Assembly: GCA_947497485.1 (NCBI GenBank) | Contig: CANMHB010000019.1 | Span: 1 to 52,129, forward strand | DNA from: Flavobacteriales bacterium | GTDB taxonomy: Bacteria > Bacteroidota > Bacteroidia > Flavobacteriales_D > Crocinitomicaceae | Length of the DNA: 52,129 nucleotides | Reading direction: 5' to 3' | Shown: positions 1 to 7,458 of the stretch, piece after piece | Layout: each line of letters opens with the position of its first letter | Position numbering within the stretch: the stretch's first letter is position 1 | Program-made: the position numbers and the translations under genes | Notes under the pieces: model-generated | What the model was told of the DNA's origin: nothing | What the model saw: only the letters and a program-made list of their open reading frames with translations | Database searches by the model: none

Positions 1-71
1 AAAACTGTGTTATAAGTACAAGTAATACTCCAAATTCTGAACTAATGAAATTAGCATTTAACAAAAACTAA
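1..71 (+). CDS. 3' end of an upstream ORF (partial)
   Basis: A plus-strand frame is open from the left edge and stops at TAA 69-71, giving a 22-residue tail ending LMKLAFNKN. It cannot be assigned to a family. Its value is positional: it stops six bases before the first attC-like palindrome, just as the two complete ORFs that follow stop shortly before theirs. I read it as the tail of the preceding cassette ORF; it could be a chance open frame. Confidence 0.4.
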   Translation, partial: NCVISTSNTPNSELMKLAFNKN

Positions 72-76
72 CCAGC

Positions 77-155
77 AGTTAACAGCGTGTAAGCAATATT
101 GCCTTGCCGCAGGCGCAACACAAGGCAACATCGCCTACACGCAAACCGTAATGTG
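77..155 (+). repeat. attC-like palindromic element 1
   Basis: Imperfect inverted repeat. AAC at 81-83 is followed by 1 nt, a 22-nt arm (85-106), a 14-nt loop (107-120), the complementary arm (121-142), five bases AAACC, then GTA (148-150). The arms differ from perfect complementarity at three positions, spaced three bases apart, all transitions of the kind that give A-C mismatches on the top strand but G-T wobbles on the bottom strand. Bottom-strand folding is what integron attC sites do (established knowledge). The GTA instead of GTT and a poor outer R box pairing are deviations from canonical attC. Confidence 0.65.
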
Positions 156-175
156 AAAATTTTTAAAACCAAAAT

Positions 176-1009
176 ATGATAACAAACACAGACTACAATT
201 TTCCTCTTGGGATACCAGGGGGGTACTTCGATGGAAAGACGGTTTCCCCATACCCTGATTATTTGAGAGATTATCATTTGCATTTTATGCGGTACATATA
301 CTATATGTGCATAATGAATGCTCAAGGTAATTATCCAAATGAAATGTCAATTGAGGAAATACATAGAGGATTTGAAATAAATAAAGGAAAAAAATGCAAA
401 CCAAAGATCAAAAAAATTTTAATATGTGAGGCTCCTCCTCCAACTGTATTAAATTACTTTTATAATCCAGCATCACCATGGACGGCAGCAGGACGACCTG
501 GAGTTGGAGGAACCGCCTTTACTGGACCAATTCAGACTGCACTTTTTGGTGCAGGAATTTTTCCGACCAAGCTTGACTTTTTAATGGAGTGTGCTCGTGA
601 AGGCTTTTTGCTTTTAGATTTGTTTCCTTATGCTTTGATGAAATACACTACAAGGACAGGCAGAAGATATCGTAATGCTTGTATTAGTGCTTGGGGAGCA
701 GGTCCTGTGCCATACCCGAACAATATTTTAAACACATTGAATAATCTTATTTGTTGTATTGAAAAAAGAATTGCTATTGGTTTTGCATTAAAAAGCTTTG
801 GTGAATTAATTATTACCGATGCTGTTTCTGTGGCTAATTTCAATGCGTGGTGCTTAGCAAATGGGATAACATTGAACCCTCCAGGCCCTTTTGATCAATT
901 CAGAGTTGTACCACCACCAGTGCCAAATGCTTCTAATTACTTAAGGGTTTGCGGTAGAAATGGTTTATTTGGTCCATGTCCAGTTTTATTAAATTTAGCA
1001 GGATTTTAA
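176..1009 (+). CDS. Cassette-borne protein of unknown function, possibly UDG-like fold
   Basis: 277-aa soluble protein with no signal peptide or membrane segment. It starts 20 bases after palindrome 1 and stops 11 bases before palindrome 2, so it fills one cassette-like unit. I do not recognise the family with confidence. The stretch around residues 82-95 (KILICEAPPPTVLNYFY) followed further on by GFLLLDLFPYAL resembles the strand-loop pattern seen in some uracil-DNA-glycosylase-fold proteins (a hydrophobic strand, GE/CEAPP, then YFY and LLD), but this is a weak resemblance and no catalytic assignment is made. The C-terminal third is rich in Pro, Gly and Asn (VVPPPVPNASN). A fold prediction would decide between a UDG-like domain and something new. 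Confidence 0.75.
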   Translation: MITNTDYNFPLGIPGGYFDGKTVSPYPDYLRDYHLHFMRYIYYMCIMNAQGNYPNEMSIEEIHRGFEINKGKKCKPKIKKILICEAPPPTVLNYFYNPASPWTAAGRPGVGGTAFTGPIQTALFGAGIFPTKLDFLMECAREGFLLLDLFPYALMKYTTRTGRRYRNACISAWGAGPVPYPNNILNTLNNLICCIEKRIAIGFALKSFGELIITDAVSVANFNAWCLANGITLNPPGPFDQFRVVPPPVPNASNYLRVCGRNGLFGPCPVLLNLAGF

Positions 1010-1020
1010 GTTCAAATCTT

Positions 1021-1108
1021 CACATAACAGCGTATAAGCAATATTGCCTTGCCACCGCGCATGCCTGAAAACACAAGGCAACATCGCCTACACGCATACC
1101 GTTGTGCG
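1021..1108 (+). repeat. attC-like palindromic element 2
   Basis: Near-copy of element 1 with a different loop. CACATAAC (1021-1028), 1 nt, 22-nt arm (1030-1051), 22-nt loop, complementary arm (1074-1095), ATACC, then GTTGTGCG (1101-1108). The outer boxes CACATAAC and GTTGTGCG can pair over eight positions with one mismatch and one wobble, like the R'' and R' boxes of attC. The arms differ from perfect complementarity at four transitions spaced exactly three bases apart. It lies directly downstream of the ORF at 176-1009 and upstream of the next ORF. Confidence 0.7.
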
Positions 1109-1135
1109 TCATATTAGAAAAACACGAAATAGATA

Positions 1136-2206
1136 ATGAACAAAAAATTGAAAATGATTTACATACTTCTATTAATGACCTTAAACTTTTCTTGTGTTGA
1201 AAAGAAATCAACAGAAAAAGAAACTAATAAGCCCGAATTGGTAGTAACTTCAAAAACCGACACCTTAAAATTTACTTCGGGAATACGTGCTATCTTTCAG
1301 GATAGTAAAGGTAATTATTGGTTTGGAAGTCATAGTGAAGGTGTAAGTTTTTATAATGGGAAATCATTTGAATACTTTACAACAAATGAAGGTTTATCCG
1401 ACAATCAAATCCGTTCAATCCAAGAAGACGAGAATGGAAAAATTTGGTTTGGAACTGCAAGAGGAGTTAGTTTATATGACAAAGGAAAGTTTATCAATTA
1501 TCCATCTATAAATAACAACCCAATATTTGATTGGAATAAAACCAAAGGAGATTTATGGTTTTATGCTTGGGAAGAAGACGGAATTAATCGTTTTGACGGA
1601 ATAAATATGAACTATTTGATTTTCCCAAAACCTAAAAATAAAAATGTTTATAATACTGACAATACTTATGGTGTTACGGGTATCTCAAAAGATAAAGACG
1701 GTAAAGTTTGGATTGCAACTTATGCAGCGCTATTTAACTATGATGGTAAAATGGTAAATATCTTTGATAAAGAAAAATTAAACCTAAAAGATAATGAGCG
1801 TTTGCATATAAGAAGTGTATTAGCAGATTCAAAAGGACGAATTTGGATAGGAAATAATGGAATTGGCGTTTTGCTTATGGAAGGTAATTCAACAATTAAT
1901 TTTTCTGAAAAGCATCACTTAATTCATCCAACAAGTAAAAGAAATGGAAATAAATCAGAACCAGGTACATTGGAACACCCTTTTGCTATTGAAGAAGATT
2001 CGGAAGGCAATATTTGGTTTGGAGATTTATATACAGGAGCTTGGAAATTTGACGGTAAAACTTTGACAAACTATTCAATTAGTGACAAACTATCTAACCC
2101 AATGATTTGGACTATTTATAAAGACAACAAGAACAATTTGCTTTTTGGAATCGCAGACGGAAATATATTTAAGTTTAACGAAAAGGCTTTTGAAAAGCAA
2201 TTTTAA
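1136..2206 (+). CDS. Two-component-regulator-propeller lipoprotein (cassette-borne)
   Basis: 356-aa predicted lipoprotein: a basic start, hydrophobic stretch and lipobox LNFSC put the acylated Cys near residue 20. The mature part is made of repeats of the Reg_prop type (pattern: I-x-S/A-I-x-x-D-x-x-G-x-I/Y-W-F/I-G-T-x-x-x-G), seen at about residues 50-75, 90-120, 180-205, 220-245 and 285-315. These form beta-propeller blades. In Bacteroidota such propellers are usually the sensor part of hybrid two-component proteins; here there is no membrane kinase, only the propeller. It may bind a glycan or small ligand at the cell surface (inference). The gene is bracketed by palindromic elements 2 and 3, which suggests it moves as a cassette. 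Confidence 0.8.
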   Translation: MNKKLKMIYILLLMTLNFSCVEKKSTEKETNKPELVVTSKTDTLKFTSGIRAIFQDSKGNYWFGSHSEGVSFYNGKSFEYFTTNEGLSDNQIRSIQEDENGKIWFGTARGVSLYDKGKFINYPSINNNPIFDWNKTKGDLWFYAWEEDGINRFDGINMNYLIFPKPKNKNVYNTDNTYGVTGISKDKDGKVWIATYAALFNYDGKMVNIFDKEKLNLKDNERLHIRSVLADSKGRIWIGNNGIGVLLMEGNSTINFSEKHHLIHPTSKRNGNKSEPGTLEHPFAIEEDSEGNIWFGDLYTGAWKFDGKTLTNYSISDKLSNPMIWTIYKDNKNNLLFGIADGNIFKFNEKAFEKQF

Positions 2207-2217
2207 GAAATATGAAC

Positions 2218-2349
2218 ACACAACGGCAGTTTGGCAAAATGCCGGGTTCAGTGCTAAATTCAACAGTAGTTCTTCGATTGAACTTTTGTGCAAAAATGAT
2301 CATTTTTGCTTCGATTACCGCCACTTCGCCAAGCTGCAAAACGTTAAAT
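2218..2349 (+). repeat. attC-like palindromic element 3
   Basis: Same architecture as elements 1 and 2 but different sequence. ACACAAC (2218-2224), 1 nt, 20-nt arm (2226-2245), a 72-nt loop, complementary arm (2318-2337, four mismatches), AAAAC, then GTTAAAT (2343-2349), which fits the attC R' consensus GTTRRRY exactly. The spacings of 1 nt and 5 nt are the same as in the other two elements. It begins 12 bases after the stop of the propeller gene. Conservation of layout without conservation of sequence is how attC sites behave and argues against a simple copied repeat. Confidence 0.6.
2290..2309. repeat. Perfect 20-bp palindrome inside element 3
   Basis: GCAAAAATGATCATTTTTGC is its own reverse complement. 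It sits in the large loop of palindromic element 3 and is flanked by the direct repeat CTTCGATT at 2272-2279 and 2309-2316. It would form a secondary hairpin in the single-stranded loop; it could also be a small insertion. Confidence 0.7.
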
Positions 2350-2416
2350 CTAATCCCTCCAATTATTCCCCTAAATTTAAAGAGCTGGGAATTTTTAAAA
2401 CAAACCAAAAATTAAT

Positions 2417-2446
2417 TACTTTTGATAGTATCAAATGATAGTATCA
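2417..2446 (+). promoter_or_regulatory. Promoter -7 box with two tandem palindromic operators for the Fic gene
   Basis: TACTTTTG at 2417-2424 matches the Bacteroidota -7 box TAnnTTTG. Immediately overlapping it, the 11-bp dyad TGATAGTATCA occurs twice, at 2423-2433 and 2436-2446, 13 bp apart centre to centre, ending four bases before the ATG at 2451. Binding there would block both the promoter and the start. The binding protein is unknown; autoregulation by the Fic protein through its C-terminal part is an inference. No clear -33 TTG is seen. Confidence 0.55.
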
Positions 2447-2450
2447 TAAA

Positions 2451-3404
2451 ATGAATCCACCGTATAAAATTACTCCAAAGGTTTTGAATTTAGTAACTAC
2501 TATCTCAGAAAAGATTGGTCAGATTAATGCCAAATACCTGGATAAACCTTCTCCAAAATTAAGAAAGGAAAACAAGGTGAAAACCATTCATTCATCATTG
2601 AAAATTGAAGGAAATACACTTAGCGAAGAACAAATTACGGCTATTTTGGAAAAAAAACGTGTTGTTGGACCGAAGAAAGATGTAAATGAAGTATTGAATG
2701 CAATTAAGGTATATGAGCAATTGCATAAGTATAAACCGGAATCAGTTAAATCCTTTCTAAGTGCCCATGATACATTAATGAAAGGTCTTGTAGTAGATTG
2801 TGGTAAATTTCGAAACAAAGGCGTTGGAATAATGGCCGGAGAAAAGTTGGCTCATGTAGCTCCGCCAGCAGAAAATGTTCCTTATTTGATGAATGATCTT
2901 TTCAACTATTTAAAATCAACCGATGAAATAACGCTTATAAAAAGTTGTGTATTTCATTATGAAGTAGAATTCATTCATCCTTTTTCAGATGGCAATGGCC
3001 GAATGGGAAGACTTTGGCAAACGTTGATTTTAATGAAGCAATATCCGGTATTTGAGTTCATTCCATTTGAAAATTTAATTCATCATACACAAAACGACTA
3101 TTACAAAGCACTGGCTCAAAGCGATAAAGTTGGCAATTCAACCCCATTCATTGAATATATGCTCGGGGTAATTGATGAGTCCTTGTCGTCGATGCTTGAT
3201 TTCAAAGGTAAAACCATGAGTTCTCAAGAGCGATTGAATTATTTCATTGAATTGACAACAAATACATTTAGCCGAAAAGATTACATGGGCGTTTTTAAAG
3301 AAATTTCTACCGCAACTGCCAGTCGAGATTTAAAATTAGGGGTTGAACTTGGATTTTTTGAAAAACAGGGAGATAAAACGAATACCATTTATAAATTTAC
3401 TTAA
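2451..3404 (+). CDS. Fic family protein (predicted AMP-transferase)
   Basis: 317 aa. The Fic core motif HPFSDGNGRMGR lies at about residues 176-187, with the catalytic His, the Mg-binding Asp and both Arg residues intact. An N-terminal inhibitory motif SLKIEG (about 49-54, pattern S/T-x-x-x-E-G/N) marks a class II Fic enzyme, in which a Glu from this helix blocks the ATP site until released. Such proteins transfer AMP to a hydroxyl of a target protein; the target is not known here. The last 80 residues look helical and winged-helix-like (TMSSQERLNYFIELTTNTFSRKDYMGVF), as in Fic proteins with a DNA-binding tail. Tandem operators lie just before the start. No antitoxin gene is adjacent. It is the first gene after the cassette-like array. 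Confidence 0.9.
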   Translation: MNPPYKITPKVLNLVTTISEKIGQINAKYLDKPSPKLRKENKVKTIHSSLKIEGNTLSEEQITAILEKKRVVGPKKDVNEVLNAIKVYEQLHKYKPESVKSFLSAHDTLMKGLVVDCGKFRNKGVGIMAGEKLAHVAPPAENVPYLMNDLFNYLKSTDEITLIKSCVFHYEVEFIHPFSDGNGRMGRLWQTLILMKQYPVFEFIPFENLIHHTQNDYYKALAQSDKVGNSTPFIEYMLGVIDESLSSMLDFKGKTMSSQERLNYFIELTTNTFSRKDYMGVFKEISTATASRDLKLGVELGFFEKQGDKTNTIYKFT

Positions 3405-3477
3405 CCCATTCCCAACGAATATTGAAATTCACTCGCAAACATTCAAATACTCCGCACTCAATCACTACATTTGTTCC

Positions 3478-4482
3478 ATGAAAATTTCTGCATCAATTTA
3501 CAGCGATAAAAAGCGACCACTCAACGAAGTAATTGAGGACTTGGTTGCGCATCAGGTTGATTTATTGCATGTTGACTGCAACGACGATGTTAGCGTTTTC
3601 GACGATATCAAAAAAATTAGAACGTGGTGTGCGTTGCCGATTGATTTACACATCATTACTTCAGAGCCTCAGAAATATTTTGATCTATTGCTTGAGAATC
3701 CAGTTGAATACGTGACGTTTCAATACGAGGATTTGAAATCGCCCTTGAATCTTCCAAAAGAAATAAAAGGAAAAAAAGGATTGGCGGTTATTACACCCAC
3801 TTCTGTTGAGGTTTTTGACGAGTACGCTGATTTCGATTTTATCTTAATCATGGCAACAATTCCCGGACAAAGTGGGGGCGTTTTTGATAAAATTAATTTC
3901 TCGAAGATTCGGCAATTCCGCAAAAAATATCCTTCCAAATCGATTCATGTGGATGGCGGAGTGAATGGTGAAGTTTCATTTATACTGAGAAATATGGGTG
4001 TTAGTTCATCGGTTTCAGGTTCGTATTTATTTAATGCGCCAAGTGTAGGACACGCACTTATGAATTTGACCAAGCGTGAAATTGAATCGCACTATTGCGT
4101 GGAAGATTTCATGATTCCGATTGAAGAATCACCTGTTGTTAAGGGCAATGGCGCGACAACAAAATCTATTTTAGAAGCCGTTGAACAAGGAAATTTTGGT
4201 TTTGCACTTGTTGTAGGGAATGAAAATAAATTAATCGGACTCGTTTCGAGCGCGGATATCCGAAAAGCGTGGTTGAGAAAAATAGATCAACTTTCTGATA
4301 TACAAGCGGATGACTTAATAAATAAACATCCTGTGACCATAAATTCGAAAGCAACTGTTTTCGAAATGCTGCAATTTATCAAGAAATGTTCATTTCCTGT
4401 GATGTATCTTCCGGTGGTTGATGAGAACCAAAATGCCGTTGGAATTGTTAACTTTGTGCACCTCATCAAAGGAGAAATATGA
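3478..4482 (+). CDS. Ribulose-phosphate 3-epimerase-like barrel fused to a CBS domain pair
   Basis: 334 aa. The ATG at 3478 is chosen because the frame upstream overlaps the end of the Fic gene and the RPE fold begins at KISASIYS. Residues 1-200 form a ribulose-phosphate-epimerase-type TIM barrel: HVD at 31-33 (metal His and general acid/base Asp), DLH near 56-58, the loop TIPGQSGG (family: NPGFGGQ), and HVDGG near 157-161. So all four metal/catalytic positions (His, Asp, His, Asp) are retained, although the MDG and NPGFGG signatures are altered. Residues 207-334 are two CBS motifs, which normally bind adenine nucleotides; I know of CBS fused to the isomerase KdsD but not commonly to RPE. The stop overlaps the start of the DAHP synthase gene (ATGA), so the two are translationally coupled. 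Likely product: pentose-phosphate epimerase or a relative with a changed substrate, regulated by nucleotide. Confidence 0.8.
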   Translation: MKISASIYSDKKRPLNEVIEDLVAHQVDLLHVDCNDDVSVFDDIKKIRTWCALPIDLHIITSEPQKYFDLLLENPVEYVTFQYEDLKSPLNLPKEIKGKKGLAVITPTSVEVFDEYADFDFILIMATIPGQSGGVFDKINFSKIRQFRKKYPSKSIHVDGGVNGEVSFILRNMGVSSSVSGSYLFNAPSVGHALMNLTKREIESHYCVEDFMIPIEESPVVKGNGATTKSILEAVEQGNFGFALVVGNENKLIGLVSSADIRKAWLRKIDQLSDIQADDLINKHPVTINSKATVFEMLQFIKKCSFPVMYLPVVDENQNAVGIVNFVHLIKGEI

Positions 4483-5477
4483 TCATTCATTTAAAATCAA
4501 CTGTAGACCAGGTTCTTGCTGAAACTCTGGCAAAGGACAACAAAGCTTTTCATATTGTCTATAACAATAAGCAGGTCTTGATTACCGGTTCCGGAACAAA
4601 AGAAGTTCCTGAAAATCTTGAAATATATACGGAAGACTTCTGGGTTTTCCCGAATGATATGCAACTTTCTTCCCGCAGATATCAAAACCAAAAGCGCGAA
4701 ATCAATTTTGGAAAAGTGACGATTGGAGGAAATACGAATAATACCATTCTTATTGGCGGACCATGCTCTGTTGAATCAGAGGAACAAATCCGTTCTGCTT
4801 CTGAATTATTAGTGAAATTAGGTTTAACGACTTTACGCGGAGGCTGCTATAAGCCAAGAACCAGTCCATATTCGTTTCAAGGATTGGGTTTGGAAGGATT
4901 GAAATTGCTAGCAAAAATGCGCGATGAGTATGGCTTAAATGTCATTACTGAAGCGCGTGATGCTACCCACATTGATGAAATCATCGAGTATACGGATGTC
5001 ATTCAAGTTGGAGCAAAAGCCATGTACGACCAAGGAATTTTACGCGCTTGTTCGAAAATCAAAAAGCCAGTTTTAATCAAACGTGGTTTTGGGACAACGC
5101 TCCAAGAGTTTGTTCAAGCTGCTGAATTTGTGCTTTCTGGCGGAAATGAAAATGTGGTGCTTTGTGAGCGAGGAATCCGAACGTTCGAAACAGGCACGCG
5201 ATTTACACTTGATTTATGCGGTGTGGCTTGGCTTCAAGAACACACGAATTTACCGATTATCTTAGATCCTTCTCATGCAATGGGATACGCATATGGTGTT
5301 CCTGGATTATCAAAAGCATGCGTTGCGATGGGAATTGATGGCTTGTTAATTGAATCTCACCCAAATCCGAAAATTGCGAAGTCCGATGCCTCTCAGCAAT
5401 TGAATTTTGAAGAATTTGAAAACCTGCTCAACCAACTTCGACCAGTTGCTCAAAGCGTTGGATACAATATGATTTAA
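4479..5477 (+). CDS. 3-deoxy-7-phosphoheptulonate (DAHP) synthase, type I beta
   Basis: 332 aa. The first ~80 residues resemble the ferredoxin-like regulatory domain found on type I beta DAHP synthases. The catalytic barrel carries GPCSVES (about 94-100), GGCYKPRTSPYSFQGLG (about 121-137), VGAKAMYDQ, LIKRGF and ILDPSHAMG. The KPRTS signature marks erythrose-4-phosphate-using DAHP synthase, whereas Kdo-8-phosphate synthase has a NRSS-type motif. It condenses PEP with erythrose 4-phosphate, the first step of the shikimate pathway. It overlaps the epimerase-CBS gene by 4 bp and is followed one base later by the KdsC-like gene. An epimerase of the pentose phosphate pathway upstream would help supply erythrose 4-phosphate (inference). 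Confidence 0.9.
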   Translation: MIIHLKSTVDQVLAETLAKDNKAFHIVYNNKQVLITGSGTKEVPENLEIYTEDFWVFPNDMQLSSRRYQNQKREINFGKVTIGGNTNNTILIGGPCSVESEEQIRSASELLVKLGLTTLRGGCYKPRTSPYSFQGLGLEGLKLLAKMRDEYGLNVITEARDATHIDEIIEYTDVIQVGAKAMYDQGILRACSKIKKPVLIKRGFGTTLQEFVQAAEFVLSGGNENVVLCERGIRTFETGTRFTLDLCGVAWLQEHTNLPIILDPSHAMGYAYGVPGLSKACVAMGIDGLLIESHPNPKIAKSDASQQLNFEEFENLLNQLRPVAQSVGYNMI

Positions 5478-5478
5478 C

Positions 5479-6156
5479 ATGCATTTAGAGCAAAACCTAA
5501 AAGGACTTTGTGTCAAGTTTGGTGTCGAATTCGACGAATTTCTAAATGATTTGGATGTCGAAAATGTGCATGAACTAACCGTTTACGATTTGGAAGCCGT
5601 TTGTGAAGAATACGAAGTTGACTTATTATCGCTTTTGTTCAAACCAATGTTTCGTCCTGAACTATTTAAAGCAAAACTTGATAAAATCAAATTATTGATT
5701 TTGGACGTTGATGGCGTGATGACCGATGGAGGCATGTATGTTTCTGAAAACGGTGACCAGATGAAACGCTACAATACCCAGGATGGAATGGGAATTATGC
5801 ATTTGACAAAATCCAATTTTCAAGTTGGAATCATTTCTTCTGGCTTCACAAATAACATGGTTCAAAAACGAGCTGAATTACTTGGAATTCAAAATTGCTA
5901 CGTTGGTAGAGATCCAAAAATTGAAATCTTGAATGATTGGTGTCAAAAGCTAAATCTCAAACTAGATGAGGTTGCTATCATTGGTGATGACATCAATGAT
6001 CTTGAAATAATGAAAAATGTTGGTTTGGCTGTTTGTCCGTCAAATGCCGTCAATTCGGTTAAATCAATCTGTCATATCATATTATCCAAAAAGGGAGGCG
6101 ATGGTTGCGTGCGTGAATTCATCGACAATTACCTACTTAAAAATCCATTGAATTAA
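5479..6156 (+). CDS. KdsC-like HAD phosphatase with N-terminal extension
   Basis: 225 aa. Residues 70-220 are a small C0-type HAD phosphatase: motif I LDVDGVMTDG (nucleophile Asp about 76, Asp 78), motif II ISSG, motif III Lys in GRDPKIE, motif IV IGDDINDLEIM. This matches Kdo-8-phosphate phosphatase (KdsC) and its relatives that act on N-acylneuraminate 9-phosphate. About 65 acidic, helical residues precede the HAD domain, which KdsC of E. coli lacks. The ATG follows the DAHP synthase stop by one base. Because the neighbouring synthase is DAHP- and not Kdo8P-type, the real substrate is open: Kdo-8-phosphate, DAHP, or another sugar acid phosphate. Confidence 0.8.
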   Translation: MHLEQNLKGLCVKFGVEFDEFLNDLDVENVHELTVYDLEAVCEEYEVDLLSLLFKPMFRPELFKAKLDKIKLLILDVDGVMTDGGMYVSENGDQMKRYNTQDGMGIMHLTKSNFQVGIISSGFTNNMVQKRAELLGIQNCYVGRDPKIEILNDWCQKLNLKLDEVAIIGDDINDLEIMKNVGLAVCPSNAVNSVKSICHIILSKKGGDGCVREFIDNYLLKNPLN

Positions 6157-6159
6157 ATT

Positions 6160-7380
6160 ATGAGTACAATTAAATTGGGAATAATCCGTGAGGGAAAAGT
6201 TCCGCCTGATTTTCGCGTTCCGTTAACACCAAAACAGTGTAAAACGATTGAAACAATCTATCCGAACGTGAAAGTGCAGGTGCAACGCAGTCCCATTCGT
6301 ACATTCAAAGATTCGGAATACGCTGAGCAAGGAATTGAGTTGGTTGATTCACTGCAAGATTGCGATATTATTTTCGGGGTAAAAGAAGTGCAAATTGCCG
6401 ACTTAATTCAGAATAAAACCTTTGTTTTCTTTTCACATACGATCAAAAAACAACCTTACAATAGAGCTTTACTTCAGGCAATTTTGGACAAGAAAATACG
6501 CCTAATTGATTATGAAGTTCTGAAAGACAAAAACAATATTCGGATCATTGGATTTGGTCGTTATGCGGGAATTGTTGGGTGTTACAATGCCTTTTTGACC
6601 TATGGATTAAAATCCGGAACTTTCGAATTAAAACCAGCACATCTATGCCATGACAGAAAAGAAGTAGAGGAGGAATTGAAAAAAGTAGTTCTTCCGAATA
6701 ATTTCAGAGTAGTAATGACTGGTTTTGGTCGAGTAGGGCATGGCGCTAAGGAAATCATCGATTTATTACCAATAAAAGAGGTTAGCCCTGAAGAATATCT
6801 TTCAAATGAATTCAACGAACCTGTATATACACAATTAGAGGTCGAAGATTACTATGCACGCTTGGATGGTTCTGCCTTTTTGAAAAAGGAATTTTATACG
6901 CATCCTGAATTGTTTAAGTCGACATTTGATCGTTACGTTCCACTTTCTGACATGTATATTCCTTGTCATTTTTGGAGTTCAAAGGCACCCGTTATTCTCC
7001 CAAATAATGTTTTATTGGAAAATCCAAGAAGATTAAAAGTTATTGCAGATGTTTCGTGCGATGTAAACGGACCAATAGCATCGACAATCCGTTCAAGTAA
7101 AATTGGAGATTCAATTTACGGATACAACCCAGAAACACAAGCTGAGGTAGATTTCAGTGATGAAAATGCAATTGCAGTGATGGCCGTAGACAACCTGCCT
7201 TGCGAATTACCGAAAGATGCTTCGGAAGATTTTGGAAATGAGTTATTGAAAAATGTACTTCCTGCTCTATTTGGAGAAGATCCCGATCGAATCATTGAAC
7301 GTGCTTCCGAGACGAATTTAAATGGTGAATTGACAGCAGAGTTTAAGTATTTGGAAGATTACGTTTTTGGAATTGCATAG
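6160..7380 (+). CDS. NAD-dependent saccharopine dehydrogenase-like oxidoreductase
   Basis: 406 aa. Built like the alanine dehydrogenase/saccharopine dehydrogenase (lysine-forming) family: N-terminal GIIREGKVPPDFRVPLTP with the substrate-side Arg, a GVKE lysine near 75 and the FSHT histidine near 93 (equivalents of the yeast Lys1 Lys/His pair), then a Rossmann segment VVMTGFGRVGHG near 184-194. The C-terminal part returns to the first domain with DVSCDVNGPIAST. It probably interconverts an amino acid with a keto acid using NAD(H); saccharopine is the best guess, not proven. It follows the HAD phosphatase by 3 bases and is the last gene of this operon. Confidence 0.8.
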   Translation: MSTIKLGIIREGKVPPDFRVPLTPKQCKTIETIYPNVKVQVQRSPIRTFKDSEYAEQGIELVDSLQDCDIIFGVKEVQIADLIQNKTFVFFSHTIKKQPYNRALLQAILDKKIRLIDYEVLKDKNNIRIIGFGRYAGIVGCYNAFLTYGLKSGTFELKPAHLCHDRKEVEEELKKVVLPNNFRVVMTGFGRVGHGAKEIIDLLPIKEVSPEEYLSNEFNEPVYTQLEVEDYYARLDGSAFLKKEFYTHPELFKSTFDRYVPLSDMYIPCHFWSSKAPVILPNNVLLENPRRLKVIADVSCDVNGPIASTIRSSKIGDSIYGYNPETQAEVDFSDENAIAVMAVDNLPCELPKDASEDFGNELLKNVLPALFGEDPDRIIERASETNLNGELTAEFKYLEDYVFGIA

Positions 7381-7458
7381 ATTGAATTAAATTCAATCGC
7401 ATTAATAAGTTCAAAATAAATTATTTAATTAACTTCAATAAAATTTAACTTATTTATT

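Noticed and set aside
1020..1211. 63-aa minus-strand ORF across palindromic element 2
   Set aside because: It runs through the palindrome arms and into the opposite strand of the lipoprotein signal; it is explained by the element and by the + strand gene.
2145..2438. 97-aa plus-strand ORF across palindromic element 3
   Set aside because: It starts inside the propeller gene in another frame and covers the palindrome; no start signal and no family-like sequence.
2451..3404. Fic toxin-antitoxin pair
   Set aside because: No small antitoxin ORF next to it; the inhibitory motif is in the same chain (class II).
4479..5477. Kdo-8-phosphate synthase instead of DAHP synthase
   Set aside because: The KPRTSPYSFQGLG motif and the N-terminal ferredoxin-like domain are those of DAHP synthase; Kdo8P synthases have a NRSS-type motif.
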